A stretch of DNA of 41,424 nucleotides from an uncultured Collinsella sp. Its GTDB lineage: Bacteria > Actinomycetota > Coriobacteriia > Coriobacteriales > Coriobacteriaceae. The notes beneath the pieces were generated by a model. The model had not been told where the DNA came from, did no database searches, and saw only the letters and a program-made list of their open reading frames with translations. This document shows positions 8,229 through 15,393 of the stretch, in pieces. The first letter of the stretch is position 1; each line of letters opens with the position of its first letter. Location of the stretch: the NCBI GenBank assembly GCA_958438955.1, contig CAUBTS010000006.1, positions 1 to 41,424 of the forward strand, written 5' to 3'. The translations under genes were made by a program, and so were the position numbers.

Positions 8229-8996
8229 CTACTCGCCTGCCTTGACGACCATAGAGGCGAAGTCGGCAGCCTTGAGCGAAGCGCCGCCCACGAGGGCGCC
8301 GTCAACGTCGGGCTTGGCGACGAGCTCGGCGATGTTTCCGGGCTTGGCGGAACCGCCATACAGCACGCGGATGCCGTTAGCGAGCTCCTCGCCGAACATC
8401 TCTTTGAGGGTCTCACGGATAGCACCGCAGACCTCCTGAGCGTCCTCGGCGGTAGCGGTCTTGCCGGTGCCGATGGCCCAGATGGGCTCGTAGGCGACGA
8501 CGACCTGCTTGGGGCAGGTGATCTCAAGACCAGCAAGGCCAGCCTTGACCTGGTTCACGACGTGCTCGACATAGGTGCCGGCCTCGCGGACCTCGAGGGA
8601 CTCGCCGCAGCAGAAGACGGGAACAAGGCCGGCGGCAACGAGAGCCTTGGCCTTCTTGTTCTGGTCCTCGTCGGTCTCGTGGAAGTAGTCGCGACGCTCG
8701 GAGTGACCGATGATGCAGTAGGTGCAGCCAGCGGACTTGAGCATGTCGCAAGAGGACTCACCGGTGAAGGCACCCTTGGCCTCCCAGTACACGTTCTGTG
8801 CACCGAGGGCGATGGGGGCAGCCTGAATGCGGTCATGAACCGTGGTGATGTCGATGGTCGGAGGGCAGACGAGCACCTCGACGCCAGCCGGAACCTCGGG
8901 CAGAGCCTGAGCCAGCTCGTCGGCGAGCTTGGCGGCCTCGGCGACGTCGTTGTTCATCTTCCAGTTACCAGCGATAAGAAGGGTGCGATTAGGCAT
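8229..8996 (-). CDS. tpiA: Triosephosphate isomerase
   Basis: This is a 255-residue TIM-barrel enzyme interconverting dihydroxyacetone phosphate and glyceraldehyde-3-phosphate. Active-site residues are visible: Asn11 and Lys13 (GNWKMN), the catalytic His in CIIGHSERR, the catalytic Glu in AYEPIWAIGTG, and the phosphate loop LYGGSAKPGN. The start was placed at the ATG giving MPNRTLLIAGNWKMN, because GGAGG lies upstream inside the end of pgk. The gene therefore overlaps pgk by 8 bp. A longer upstream frame would add an unconserved, Arg-rich extension. It is co-transcribed with pgk and gpmI. Confidence 0.96.
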   Translation of the reverse strand: MPNRTLLIAGNWKMNNDVAEAAKLADELAQALPEVPAGVEVLVCPPTIDITTVHDRIQAAPIALGAQNVYWEAKGAFTGESSCDMLKSAGCTYCIIGHSERRDYFHETDEDQNKKAKALVAAGLVPVFCCGESLEVREAGTYVEHVVNQVKAGLAGLEITCPKQVVVAYEPIWAIGTGKTATAEDAQEVCGAIRETLKEMFGEELANGIRVLYGGSAKPGNIAELVAKPDVDGALVGGASLKAADFASMVVKAGE

Positions 8997-10179
8997 CGAG
9001 AAGCGCCTCCACTCCGGGCAGGGCCTTACCCTCGACGAGCTCCATGGAAGCGCCACCACCGGTGGAGATCCAGCTCATCTTGTCGGCCAGGTTGAACTTG
9101 TTGACAGCTGCAACGGAGTCGCCACCGCCGATGATCGAGGTGCAGTCGGCCTCGGCGACAGCCTCGGCGATAGCCTGGGTGCCGTGAGCAAAGTTGTCGA
9201 ACTCGAAAACGCCCATGGGGCCGTTCCAGAACACGGTCTTGGCGCCCTTGACGGCCTCGGCGTAAAGCTCCTCGGTCTTGGGGCCGATGTCCATGCCCTC
9301 ACGATCGTCGGGGATAGCGTCGGAAGCGACAACCTCGGGGACAGCGTCCTCGCCAAAGTGATCGGCAACGCGGTTGTCGATGGGGAGCAGGATCTTGACA
9401 CCCTTCTCCTCGGCCTTCTTGAGCATCTCGCCGGCGCGCTCGACCCAGTCCTCTTCCTTGAGGGACTGACCAACGGACAGGCCCTGAGCCAGGAAGAAGG
9501 TGTAGGCCATGCCGCCACCGATGATCAGAGTGTCAGCGGAGTCGATAAGGTGATCGAGAACGCCGATCTTGGAGGAAACCTTGGAACCGCCGACGATGGC
9601 GACGAAGGGGCGCTCGGGCTCGGCGAAGATGCCGGTCAGCGTGTCGACCTCCTTCTCGAGCAGGAAGCCAGCGACGGCAGGCAGGTAAGCGGCGGGGCCC
9701 ACGACGGAACCCTGGGCGCGGTGAGCGGTGCCGAAGGCATCGAGAACGAAGACGTCACCATAGGAAGCGAGCTTCTTGGCGATCTCGGGATCGTTCTTCT
9801 TCTCACGCTTATCGAAGCGGACGTTCTCGAGAACGAGAACCTTGCCCGGCTCGACGGCGGCGACAGCCTCGGCAGCCTTCTCGCCATAAGTGTCGGCGAC
9901 AAAGGCAACGTCGAGACCAGAGAGCTCAGCGAGCTTCTTGGCGACGGGCTCGAGGGACAGCTCGGGCTGGAAGCCGGTGCCCTCGGGACGGCCGAGGTGG
10001 CTCATGAGGATGACGCGAGCGTTGTGCTCAACGAGGTAGTTGATGGTGGGCAGGGCAGCCTTGATACGGGTGGTGTCGCCAACGACGCCATCCTTGATAG
10101 GCACGTTAAAGTCAACGCGGACGAGAACGCGCTTTCCGTCGACATCGATGTCGCGGACGGTCTTCTTGGTAAAGGCCAT
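8989..10179 (-). CDS. pgk: Phosphoglycerate kinase
   Basis: This is a 396-residue two-domain kinase transferring phosphate from 1,3-bisphosphoglycerate to ADP. Recognisable parts are the N-terminal VLVRVDFNVP, the substrate-binding Arg motif MSHLGRPEG, LVLENVRF, the hinge and nucleotide-binding VAIVGGSKVSSK, and the C-terminal IIGGGDSVAA with STGGGASMELVEG. The ATG chosen begins at MAFTKKTVRDI. An earlier in-frame ATG at 10215 would add 12 unconserved residues that overlap a leader hairpin. The gene ends inside the start of tpiA. A gap terminator upstream suggests pgk has its own promoter or depends on read-through. Confidence 0.96.
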   Translation of the reverse strand: MAFTKKTVRDIDVDGKRVLVRVDFNVPIKDGVVGDTTRIKAALPTINYLVEHNARVILMSHLGRPEGTGFQPELSLEPVAKKLAELSGLDVAFVADTYGEKAAEAVAAVEPGKVLVLENVRFDKREKKNDPEIAKKLASYGDVFVLDAFGTAHRAQGSVVGPAAYLPAVAGFLLEKEVDTLTGIFAEPERPFVAIVGGSKVSSKIGVLDHLIDSADTLIIGGGMAYTFFLAQGLSVGQSLKEEDWVERAGEMLKKAEEKGVKILLPIDNRVADHFGEDAVPEVVASDAIPDDREGMDIGPKTEELYAEAVKGAKTVFWNGPMGVFEFDNFAHGTQAIAEAVAEADCTSIIGGGDSVAAVNKFNLADKMSWISTGGGASMELVEGKALPGVEALLDA

Positions 10180-10202
10180 GTTTGCTTCTACCTTTCGTAC
10201 GT

Positions 10203-10225
10203 GTCTGCCTCCCATTACGGCAGAC
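10203..10225 (-). other. Hairpin in the pgk leader
   Basis: A perfect 7-bp inverted repeat (GTCTGCC / GGCAGAC) with a 9-nt loop lies between the gap terminator and the pgk start, 24 bp upstream of the ATG. It has no U-run. It could stabilise the 5' end of the pgk-tpiA-gpmI mRNA. Its function is unknown. Confidence 0.45.
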
Positions 10226-10238
10226 GATTTCTTATAAA

Positions 10239-10282
10239 AAGGGCGCGACCCTAGGGTGTAAGCCCTATAAGGCCGCGCCCTT
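10239..10282 (-). terminator. Rho-independent terminator of gap
   Basis: The outer 9-bp stem (AAGGGCGCG with CGCGCCCTT) and an inner 5-bp stem (TAGGG/CCCTA) form a long hairpin, followed on the minus strand by TTTTTATAAG. It starts 37 bp after the gap stop and separates gap from pgk. Confidence 0.85.
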
Positions 10283-10319
10283 CTTTAGACGCTCAACGAG
10301 CTATTCGCTAAAAGCTAAA

Positions 10320-11345
10320 TTAAGCAACGAACTTCTCGAAGTACTTGATGGTGCGGACCATCTGAGAGGTGTAGGAGTTCTCGTTGTCGTACCAAGAGGT
10401 GACCTGAACGAGGGTCTGGCCGTTGCCGAGGTCAGAGCACATGGTCTGAGTGGCGTCGAAGATGGAGCCGTGGGTCTCGCCGACGATGTCGCGGGAGACG
10501 ATCTGGTCCTCGTTGTAGGCGTAGGTCTCGGGGATGGTCTCGGCGTAGGCCTTCATGGCAGCGTTGACCTCGTCGACGGTGACCTTCTTGTCAACGACGG
10601 CGTAGAGGTTGGTCAGCGAGCCGGTCGGCGTCGGGACGCGCTGGGCGGCACCGATGAGCTTGCCGTTGAGCTCGGGGAGAACCAGGCCGATGGCCTTGGC
10701 AGCGCCCGTGGTGTTCGGGACGATGTTCTCGGAGCAGGCGCGGGAGCGACGGAAGTTGCCCTTGCGCTGCGGGCCGTCGAGCGGCATCTGGTCGCCGGTG
10801 AAGGCGTGGATGGTGGTCATGATGCCGGACACGATGGGAGCGAAGTCGTTCAGACCCTTGGCCATCGGGGCGAGGCAGTTGGTGGTGCAGGAAGCAGCGG
10901 AGATGATGTTGTCCTCAGCGGTCAGCGTCTCATGGTTGACGTTGTACACGATGGTGGGCAGATCGCTGCCGGCCGGAGCGGAGATGACGACCTTCTTGGC
11001 GCCAGCGTTGATGTGGGCCTGAGCCTTAGCCTTGCTGGTGTAGAAGCCGGTGCACTCGAGAACGACGTCGACGTCGAGGTCGCCCCAAGGCAGGTTGTTG
11101 GCGTCGGCCTCCTTGTAGATCTTGATCTCCTTGCCGTCAACGGTGATGGAATCCTCGCCAGCAACGACCTCGTGATCGCGAGCGTAGTTGCCCTGCGTGG
11201 AGTCGTACTTCAGCAGGTAAGCGAGCATATCGGGAGAGGTGAGGTCGTTGATAGCGACGATCTCGGAGCCCTCATGACCGAACATCTGACGGAAAGCCAG
11301 ACGACCGATGCGACCGAAGCCGTTAATAGCAACCTTTACTGCCAT
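10320..11345 (-). CDS. gap: Glyceraldehyde-3-phosphate dehydrogenase (type I)
   Basis: This is a 341-residue NAD-dependent enzyme that oxidises glyceraldehyde-3-phosphate. The Rossmann motif is VAINGFGRIGRLAFR at the N-terminus. The catalytic Cys lies in SAASCTTNCLAP, and HAFTGDQ, PTPTGSL and SWYDNE[N]SY are standard. The start gives MAVKVAINGFG with GAAAGGAG 6 bp upstream. The frame stays open further upstream but has no support there. The gene is downstream of whiA across a 192-bp AT-rich spacer with a possible operator and -10 box, and is followed by its own terminator, so it looks monocistronic. Confidence 0.96.
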   Translation of the reverse strand: MAVKVAINGFGRIGRLAFRQMFGHEGSEIVAINDLTSPDMLAYLLKYDSTQGNYARDHEVVAGEDSITVDGKEIKIYKEADANNLPWGDLDVDVVLECTGFYTSKAKAQAHINAGAKKVVISAPAGSDLPTIVYNVNHETLTAEDNIISAASCTTNCLAPMAKGLNDFAPIVSGIMTTIHAFTGDQMPLDGPQRKGNFRRSRACSENIVPNTTGAAKAIGLVLPELNGKLIGAAQRVPTPTGSLTNLYAVVDKKVTVDEVNAAMKAYAETIPETYAYNEDQIVSRDIVGETHGSIFDATQTMCSDLGNGQTLVQVTSWYDNENSYTSQMVRTIKYFEKFVA

Positions 11346-11417
11346 TGTGTCTCCTTTCGTAAGGCCCCCGCGAGCTACAGCGCCCGCCGTTGAGGCCCAC
11401 AAACTAACCACTCGCCT

Positions 11418-11423
11418 AATATA
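11418..11423 (-). promoter_or_regulatory. Candidate -10 element for gap
   Basis: TATATT on the minus strand lies about 73 bp before the gap ATG in an AT-rich spacer, preceded by an 8-nt A-run. No good -35 box is visible at 16-18 bp, so activation or regulation from the palindrome at 11480-11493 is possible. Weak evidence. Confidence 0.3.
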
Positions 11424-11479
11424 CCTTTTTTTTGACTTGAATTTCACGAGAATGCTCGAAATTGAAAATCAAATTTACG

Positions 11480-11493
11480 TTAAAACGTTTTAA
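11480..11493. promoter_or_regulatory. 14-bp perfect palindrome with ACGT core, LacI-family-operator-like
   Basis: TTAAAACGTTTTAA is a perfect palindrome about 135 bp upstream of the gap ATG. A central CG flanked by A/T runs is typical of operators bound by LacI-family regulators. Ten of these bases (AAACGTTTTA) recur at 24117-24126, in the control region of the sialic acid operon. The binding protein is not in the window. Confidence 0.4.
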
Positions 11494-11538
11494 ATACTAA
11501 AATAGCAGCTAAATCCATATATAAGTCGTTACTTCAAA

Positions 11539-12468
11539 CTACCTGTTTGCTTCAATGAGCTTTTCAAGCCTCAAAACTCGATGGTAGAGGGCTGACTTCG
11601 ACAAGGGAGGGTCAGCCATCTCCCCCAAATCACGCAGCGACAGATCGGGATAGCGCTCGCGCAGGTCGCAAAAAACCGCCAAGGCATCCGGAAGCGCATC
11701 ACGAAGGCCACACTGCTCGAGCTCATCGATAAGCGCAAGCTGATGTTGGGCGGCACCGGCGCTTCTGGTCTGGTTGGCGAGCTCGGCGTTCACGCGACGG
11801 TTCACATCGTTCTTAACCAACTTGACCGCGCGCGCCTCCTCAATCTCGGCAACGCTGCGCTTGGCGCCAATCAGCTTTAATAGATGCTCGATTTCCTCGG
11901 CGCTCTTAATGTACACAGCATATGACCCCCGCCGTGCATTAACACGAGCATGGACCCCAATCTGCTCCAACAGATCGCAAAGCCCCTTGGCATATTGCTC
12001 GCCCTGCACAGCGATCTCCAAATGAAAATCGCCGCGTGGATCGGCCACGAAGCCGCCCGCGATGAGCGCGCCGCGGATATAGGCAAGTCTACAGCAAGGA
12101 CGGGCAACGATATGTCGGGGTACGCCGGCGACAAGTCCTCCCCTACGGTCGAGGATACCCAGCAGAACCAAGGCCTTATCCAGGTCTGGCTGATCAGGCA
12201 AGGTGATGAGGTAGTTTCGAACCTTATGCAATACAGATTTACGGACGGTGAACTCCGTTTTGAGCTTAAGGATACGATGCGTCAGCGTGATCATCGTGCG
12301 CGCGACGGCTCCCGTCTCAGTCGCAACCGTCAAACGATACCGCCCAGAGCCGGTAAGCGAGAGCGTACCGCTCACGCGCGTGAGGGCGGCAAGCGTCGAC
12401 AAGTCGCAGTATTCACATTCGGGTTCGCAGCGCGCAAGCTCGTCGCGCACCTCAGCGGTAAACGACAT
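11539..12468 (-). CDS. whiA: DNA-binding protein WhiA
   Basis: This is a 309-residue WhiA homologue. It has the N-terminal WhiA domain (MSFTAEVRDELAR), followed by the degenerate LAGLIDADG homing-endonuclease-like fold (CCRLAYIRGALIAGGFVADP, about residues 126-148) and the C-terminal helix-turn-helix (LSLRDLGEMADPPLSKSALYHRVLRLEKL). WhiA controls sporulation genes in Streptomyces, and affects cell division and chromosome segregation in non-sporulators. The endonuclease active site is not expected to be functional. It starts 6 bp after rapZ, so the two are probably co-transcribed. yvcK, commonly between them, is absent. Confidence 0.95.
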   Translation of the reverse strand: MSFTAEVRDELARCEPECEYCDLSTLAALTRVSGTLSLTGSGRYRLTVATETGAVARTMITLTHRILKLKTEFTVRKSVLHKVRNYLITLPDQPDLDKALVLLGILDRRGGLVAGVPRHIVARPCCRLAYIRGALIAGGFVADPRGDFHLEIAVQGEQYAKGLCDLLEQIGVHARVNARRGSYAVYIKSAEEIEHLLKLIGAKRSVAEIEEARAVKLVKNDVNRRVNAELANQTRSAGAAQHQLALIDELEQCGLRDALPDALAVFCDLRERYPDLSLRDLGEMADPPLSKSALYHRVLRLEKLIEANR

Positions 12469-12474
12469 GCAGGC

Positions 12475-13377
12475 CTATGCCTTCGTGTTGGCGCGCGACA
12501 GGTCGCGGTGGGAGATGCTCACGTGGTACTGAGCGCCTTCCAGGTAACGGGCCGTGGCCTCGGCAATGGCAACGCTGCGGTGCTGGCCGCCCGTGCAGCC
12601 GATGGCGATAGAAAGCTGCGGCTTGCCCTCCGCGATATAGCCCGGCATCACCGTATCGAGCAGCTGTGTCCAAGCCTTCCAAAACTCCTGCGTCTTGGGA
12701 TGGTCCAGAACAAAATCGGAGACCTTTTTATCGAGACCGGTCATCGTGCGCATCTCGGGATCGTAGAACGGATTAGGCAGGAAGCGGACGTCGATCATAA
12801 TGTCCGCTTCGACGGGCATGCCGTGCTTAAAGCCAAACGAGAACACGTGAACGTCCATGAGCTGCTGGTCGGACAACTCGGAGAACGCCATGCGCAATTT
12901 GTTGCGCAGGGCAGAGGTACGCAGGCGGCTCGTGTCGATGATCATATCGGCTCGGTCGCGCACACCCTGCAGCTGCAGGCGCTCGCGCTGAATCGCATCG
13001 GCCGTAGTCTCCCCCGGCTTGGCAATGGGATGGCGGCGGCGGTTTTCGCTATAACGACGGATCAGCACCTCGTCAGAGGCCTCGAGAAACACGATGTCAC
13101 AGCTCATCTCGCGCTCCTCGAGTGCGGCAACGGCATCGAGCAGCTCATCGAACAAGCCCTGGCTGCGCAGGTCACAGGTGACGGCGAGATGCCTGCCCAC
13201 GCCCGTATTGATGCCGACGAGCTCGGCAAGCTGGGCGATGAGACGCGGAGGCAGGTTATCGATGCAAAAATAGCCCATGTCCTCGAACACGTGCATGGCC
13301 TGTGTGCGGCCCGATCCGGACATTCCGGTGATGATGACGATATCGGGGATGCGCTCCGAGCGCTCCGCCGCATCCAT
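12475..13377 (-). CDS. rapZ: RNase adapter protein RapZ (YvcJ family nucleotide-binding protein)
   Basis: This is a 300-residue member of the RapZ/YvcJ family. The N-terminal P-loop reads GMSGSGRT (residues 18-25), with Arg24 where the canonical Lys would be, as I recall for actinobacterial members. FCIDNLPP follows. The C-terminal domain carries the conserved GCTGGQHRSV (from residue 260), the part that senses metabolites and binds RNA in E. coli RapZ. Two ATGs are possible: 13377 (AAAGGGAG 5 bp upstream, chosen) and 13392 (GGGAGG 6 bp upstream, adding MQKGDA). It lies just downstream of the nanE terminator. A TATACT box at 13464-13469 might start its transcript, but no -35 box was found. 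Confidence 0.93.
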   Translation of the reverse strand: MDAAERSERIPDIVIITGMSGSGRTQAMHVFEDMGYFCIDNLPPRLIAQLAELVGINTGVGRHLAVTCDLRSQGLFDELLDAVAALEEREMSCDIVFLEASDEVLIRRYSENRRRHPIAKPGETTADAIQRERLQLQGVRDRADMIIDTSRLRTSALRNKLRMAFSELSDQQLMDVHVFSFGFKHGMPVEADIMIDVRFLPNPFYDPEMRTMTGLDKKVSDFVLDHPKTQEFWKAWTQLLDTVMPGYIAEGKPQLSIAIGCTGGQHRSVAIAEATARYLEGAQYHVSISHRDLSRANTKA

Positions 13378-13415
13378 GGCATCTCCCTTTTGCATGTGCT
13401 GCCTCCCGAAAACAA

Positions 13416-13445
13416 GCGCGGGACCCAGCAACCCGGATCCCGCGC
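13416..13445 (-). terminator. Terminator of the sialic acid operon (after nanE)
   Basis: A perfect 8-bp GC-rich stem (GCGCGGGA with TCCCGCGC), extended by two inner C-G pairs, is followed on the minus strand by TTGTTTTC. It lies between the nanE stop (51 bp away) and rapZ. The U-run is interrupted, so some read-through into rapZ-whiA is possible. Confidence 0.7.
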
Positions 13446-13496
13446 GGTCAATTGCCTATATTGAGTATACCGCCCCGAGCGGATACGAGGCCTGTC

Positions 13497-14183
13497 TTAC
13501 GCCTCAAGTGCAGCCTTGAACCAACTCGTAATACTCGTGGGGTGCGTGATGGCGGTGCCGACGACAACGGCCCAGGCGCCAGCATCGATCGCGGCGCGAG
13601 CCTCCTCGGGCGTATGCACGCGACCCTCGCAAATGATAGGAAGGCCGGGGAATTCCTCAGTCGCCTGGCGCAGGAGCGGCAGATCGGGACCGTCGGCCAT
13701 GGTGCAATCGATAGCGGCAACACCATGAGACAGCGTGGTGGACACCAGGTCGAAGCCCATGTCAACAGCACGACGAATATCCTCGATGGTGGCACAATCC
13801 GCCATCAGGAGCACACCCTCCTCGTGCAGCGGGCGGAAAGTATCCTCGACCGTCTTGCCATCGGGGCGCGGACGATCGGTGGCGTCGATCGCCACGATAT
13901 CGGCACCGGCAGCAACGCAGGCGCGAGCGTGACGCAGCGTCGGCGTGATGTAAACGCCCTCGTGCCCATCTTTCCACAGGCCGATGACGGGAACCTCACA
14001 GCGACCCTTAATGGCGGCAATGTCGGCAAGACCCTGGCAGCGAATGGCGGCGGCGCCGCCGAGCTCACAAGCTCGAGACATTTGAGCCATGGTCTCGGGC
14101 GTACGAAGCGGCTCGCCCATATACGCCTGAACGCTCACGACGAGCTTGCCCTTCAGGGATTGAATCAAAGGATCGACGGTCAT
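13497..14183 (-). CDS. nanE: N-acetylmannosamine-6-phosphate 2-epimerase NanE
   Basis: This is a 228-residue TIM-barrel enzyme converting ManNAc-6-phosphate to GlcNAc-6-phosphate, the third step of sialic acid catabolism. NanE hallmarks are clear: LVVSVQAYMGEPL at the N-terminus, IRCQG, VIGLWKDG with the candidate catalytic Lys71, IDATDRPRP, and IICEGRVHTPEEA with Glu186 and Arg188. The C-terminus VVVGTAITHPTSIT is the phosphate-binding loop. It is the last gene of the operon, 70 bp after the ROK kinase with a hairpin in the gap. Its product needs NagA and NagB, which are not in the window. Confidence 0.94.
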   Translation of the reverse strand: MTVDPLIQSLKGKLVVSVQAYMGEPLRTPETMAQMSRACELGGAAAIRCQGLADIAAIKGRCEVPVIGLWKDGHEGVYITPTLRHARACVAAGADIVAIDATDRPRPDGKTVEDTFRPLHEEGVLLMADCATIEDIRRAVDMGFDLVSTTLSHGVAAIDCTMADGPDLPLLRQATEEFPGLPIICEGRVHTPEEARAAIDAGAWAVVVGTAITHPTSITSWFKAALEA

Positions 14184-14206
14184 AAGGCTGTAACCTTTCT
14201 CAGAAC

Positions 14207-14237
14207 AGCCTCCCGAGGCGTGTTGTCTCGGGAGGCT
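14207..14237 (-). other. Intercistronic hairpin between ROK kinase and nanE
   Basis: A perfect 11-bp inverted repeat (AGCCTCCCGAG / CTCGGGAGGCT) with a 9-nt loop fills the 70-bp gap. On the transcribed strand it is followed by GTTCTGAG, so it is not a standard terminator. It may protect or process the polycistronic mRNA. Confidence 0.6.
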
Positions 14238-14253
14238 CCTACAGAAGATACGT

Positions 14254-15219
14254 TTACTTCAACGAGGCAAGAAGATGCTCAGCGGCACCGATGAGCGGAG
14301 CATCGCCCTCAAGAGAACCGATGAGGATCGGCGTGTCCTGAAGCGGATCGAGCGCCTGGCTGGCATAGCCCTCGTGTACCGAATCCTTCCACGTCTGTGA
14401 ACGCCAATCGGGACCTTGGTGAATCACGCCACCCGAAAGCACGATGACCTCAGGGTCCAGGATGTTAGCGAGCGAGCCCAAGCTGGCACCCAGCGCAAAG
14501 CCGGCGTCATGGATGACCTCAGTCGCCTTTGCGTCGCCCGCGCGGCACAGGTCGTTTACATCGCGACCGACCGAAGGACGGCTGGGGTCGACGCGGCCAA
14601 AGCGCTCGTCGTACATGCGACCAATGGAAGTGCCCGAAGCAACAGACTCAAGATGGCCAGAACGCCCGCAGGCGCAGGGAATGCCGGCGGCAGCCGAGCA
14701 CTCGATGTGGCCCATATGACCGGCAGCACCGTGGAAGCCCTGCATCACGCGGCCGTTCTCGACATATGCGCCGCCGATGCCCGTACCGATGCCCAGACAC
14801 AAGACGGAGAACTTGCCCTTGCCGACGCCCCAGTGGGCCTCGCCCAGAGCATGAGCCTGCACGTCGCCCACCACGGCAACGGGAAGACCAAGGTCCTCGC
14901 GCAGACGCGGCCCCAACTGAACGCCAGACCAGCCGGGCATGATCTCGTTGGCGTAGGCGATGGCGCCCGTCTTGGGGTCGACGACACCGGCGGCGCCAAT
15001 ACCGATACCGAGGACCTCGACATCGGGGTTCGCCTCGAGAGCAGCCTTGATGGACGCCTCGATGCGCTGGAAAACTGCCTCGCCGCCTTCTTGGGCCTCG
15101 GTGGGAACCTCGGCTTCAAAGACCGGATGGGGCACGCCGCCATCAGCCGGATACTCCATAATGGCAGTCGCAATCTTGGTGCCGCCGATATCGACGGAGC
15201 AAACGTACTTGTTCTCCAT
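14254..15219 (-). CDS. ROK-family sugar kinase, probable N-acetylmannosamine kinase (NanK)
   Basis: This is a 321-residue ROK kinase. It has the ATP-binding start DIGGTK (residues 10-15), LGIGIGAAGVVD, the catalytic Asp119 (GDVQAHALGE), GIGTGIGG, and the zinc region from His171 to residue 191. In that region Cys182 and Cys184 are kept, but the third cysteine of the usual CxCGxxGC motif is His189 (CACGRSGHLE). The position between a NanA-type lyase and NanE argues for ManNAc phosphorylation; ROK sequence alone cannot fix the substrate, and glucokinase is the alternative. The start is the ATG preceded by AAGGAG, and the upstream open frame is ignored. The gene is separated from the lyase by a 110-nt near-palindrome. 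Confidence 0.85.
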   Translation of the reverse strand: MENKYVCSVDIGGTKIATAIMEYPADGGVPHPVFEAEVPTEAQEGGEAVFQRIEASIKAALEANPDVEVLGIGIGAAGVVDPKTGAIAYANEIMPGWSGVQLGPRLREDLGLPVAVVGDVQAHALGEAHWGVGKGKFSVLCLGIGTGIGGAYVENGRVMQGFHGAAGHMGHIECSAAAGIPCACGRSGHLESVASGTSIGRMYDERFGRVDPSRPSVGRDVNDLCRAGDAKATEVIHDAGFALGASLGSLANILDPEVIVLSGGVIHQGPDWRSQTWKDSVHEGYASQALDPLQDTPILIGSLEGDAPLIGAAEHLLASLK

Positions 15220-15260
15220 GTCGCTCTCCTTAGGAGATAAAAACAACTACAGGAAATGAA

Positions 15261-15281
15261 GGCTGCGTTATCGCCGCAGCT
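15261..15281 (-). other. Small hairpin upstream of the ROK kinase
   Basis: A 6-bp inverted repeat (GCTGCG / CGCAGC) around a 7-nt loop lies between the large near-palindrome and the kinase start. It has no U-run. It may be part of the same structured leader. Confidence 0.35.
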
Positions 15282-15283
15282 TG

Positions 15284-15393
15284 GTAAAGGTTTCCCGGGT
15301 GCCCGAGGTTGGGGTGAAAGCGGTCGGGCGTTGACCTAATGGGTCACGCTCGACCGCTTGAGCCCCAAGATCGGGTGCCCGGGGAAGCTTTAC
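15284..15393 (-). repeat. 110-nt imperfect palindrome between lyase and ROK kinase genes
   Basis: The arms 15284-15336 and 15342-15393 pair along almost their whole length. I count about 42 Watson-Crick pairs on the transcribed strand with isolated mismatches: blocks of 6, 13 (in 16), 6, 9 and 8 bp around a 5-nt loop. The outer end includes the nanA stop codon. No U-run follows on the minus strand, so it is not a classical terminator. It could be a processing or stability hairpin, or a dispersed palindromic element. Confidence 0.75.

Noticed and set aside
4313..8439. Long plus-strand frames opposite oppA and gpmI
   Set aside because: Repetitive Val/Leu/Asp/Gly composition and exact overlap with well-identified minus-strand genes mark them as shadow frames.
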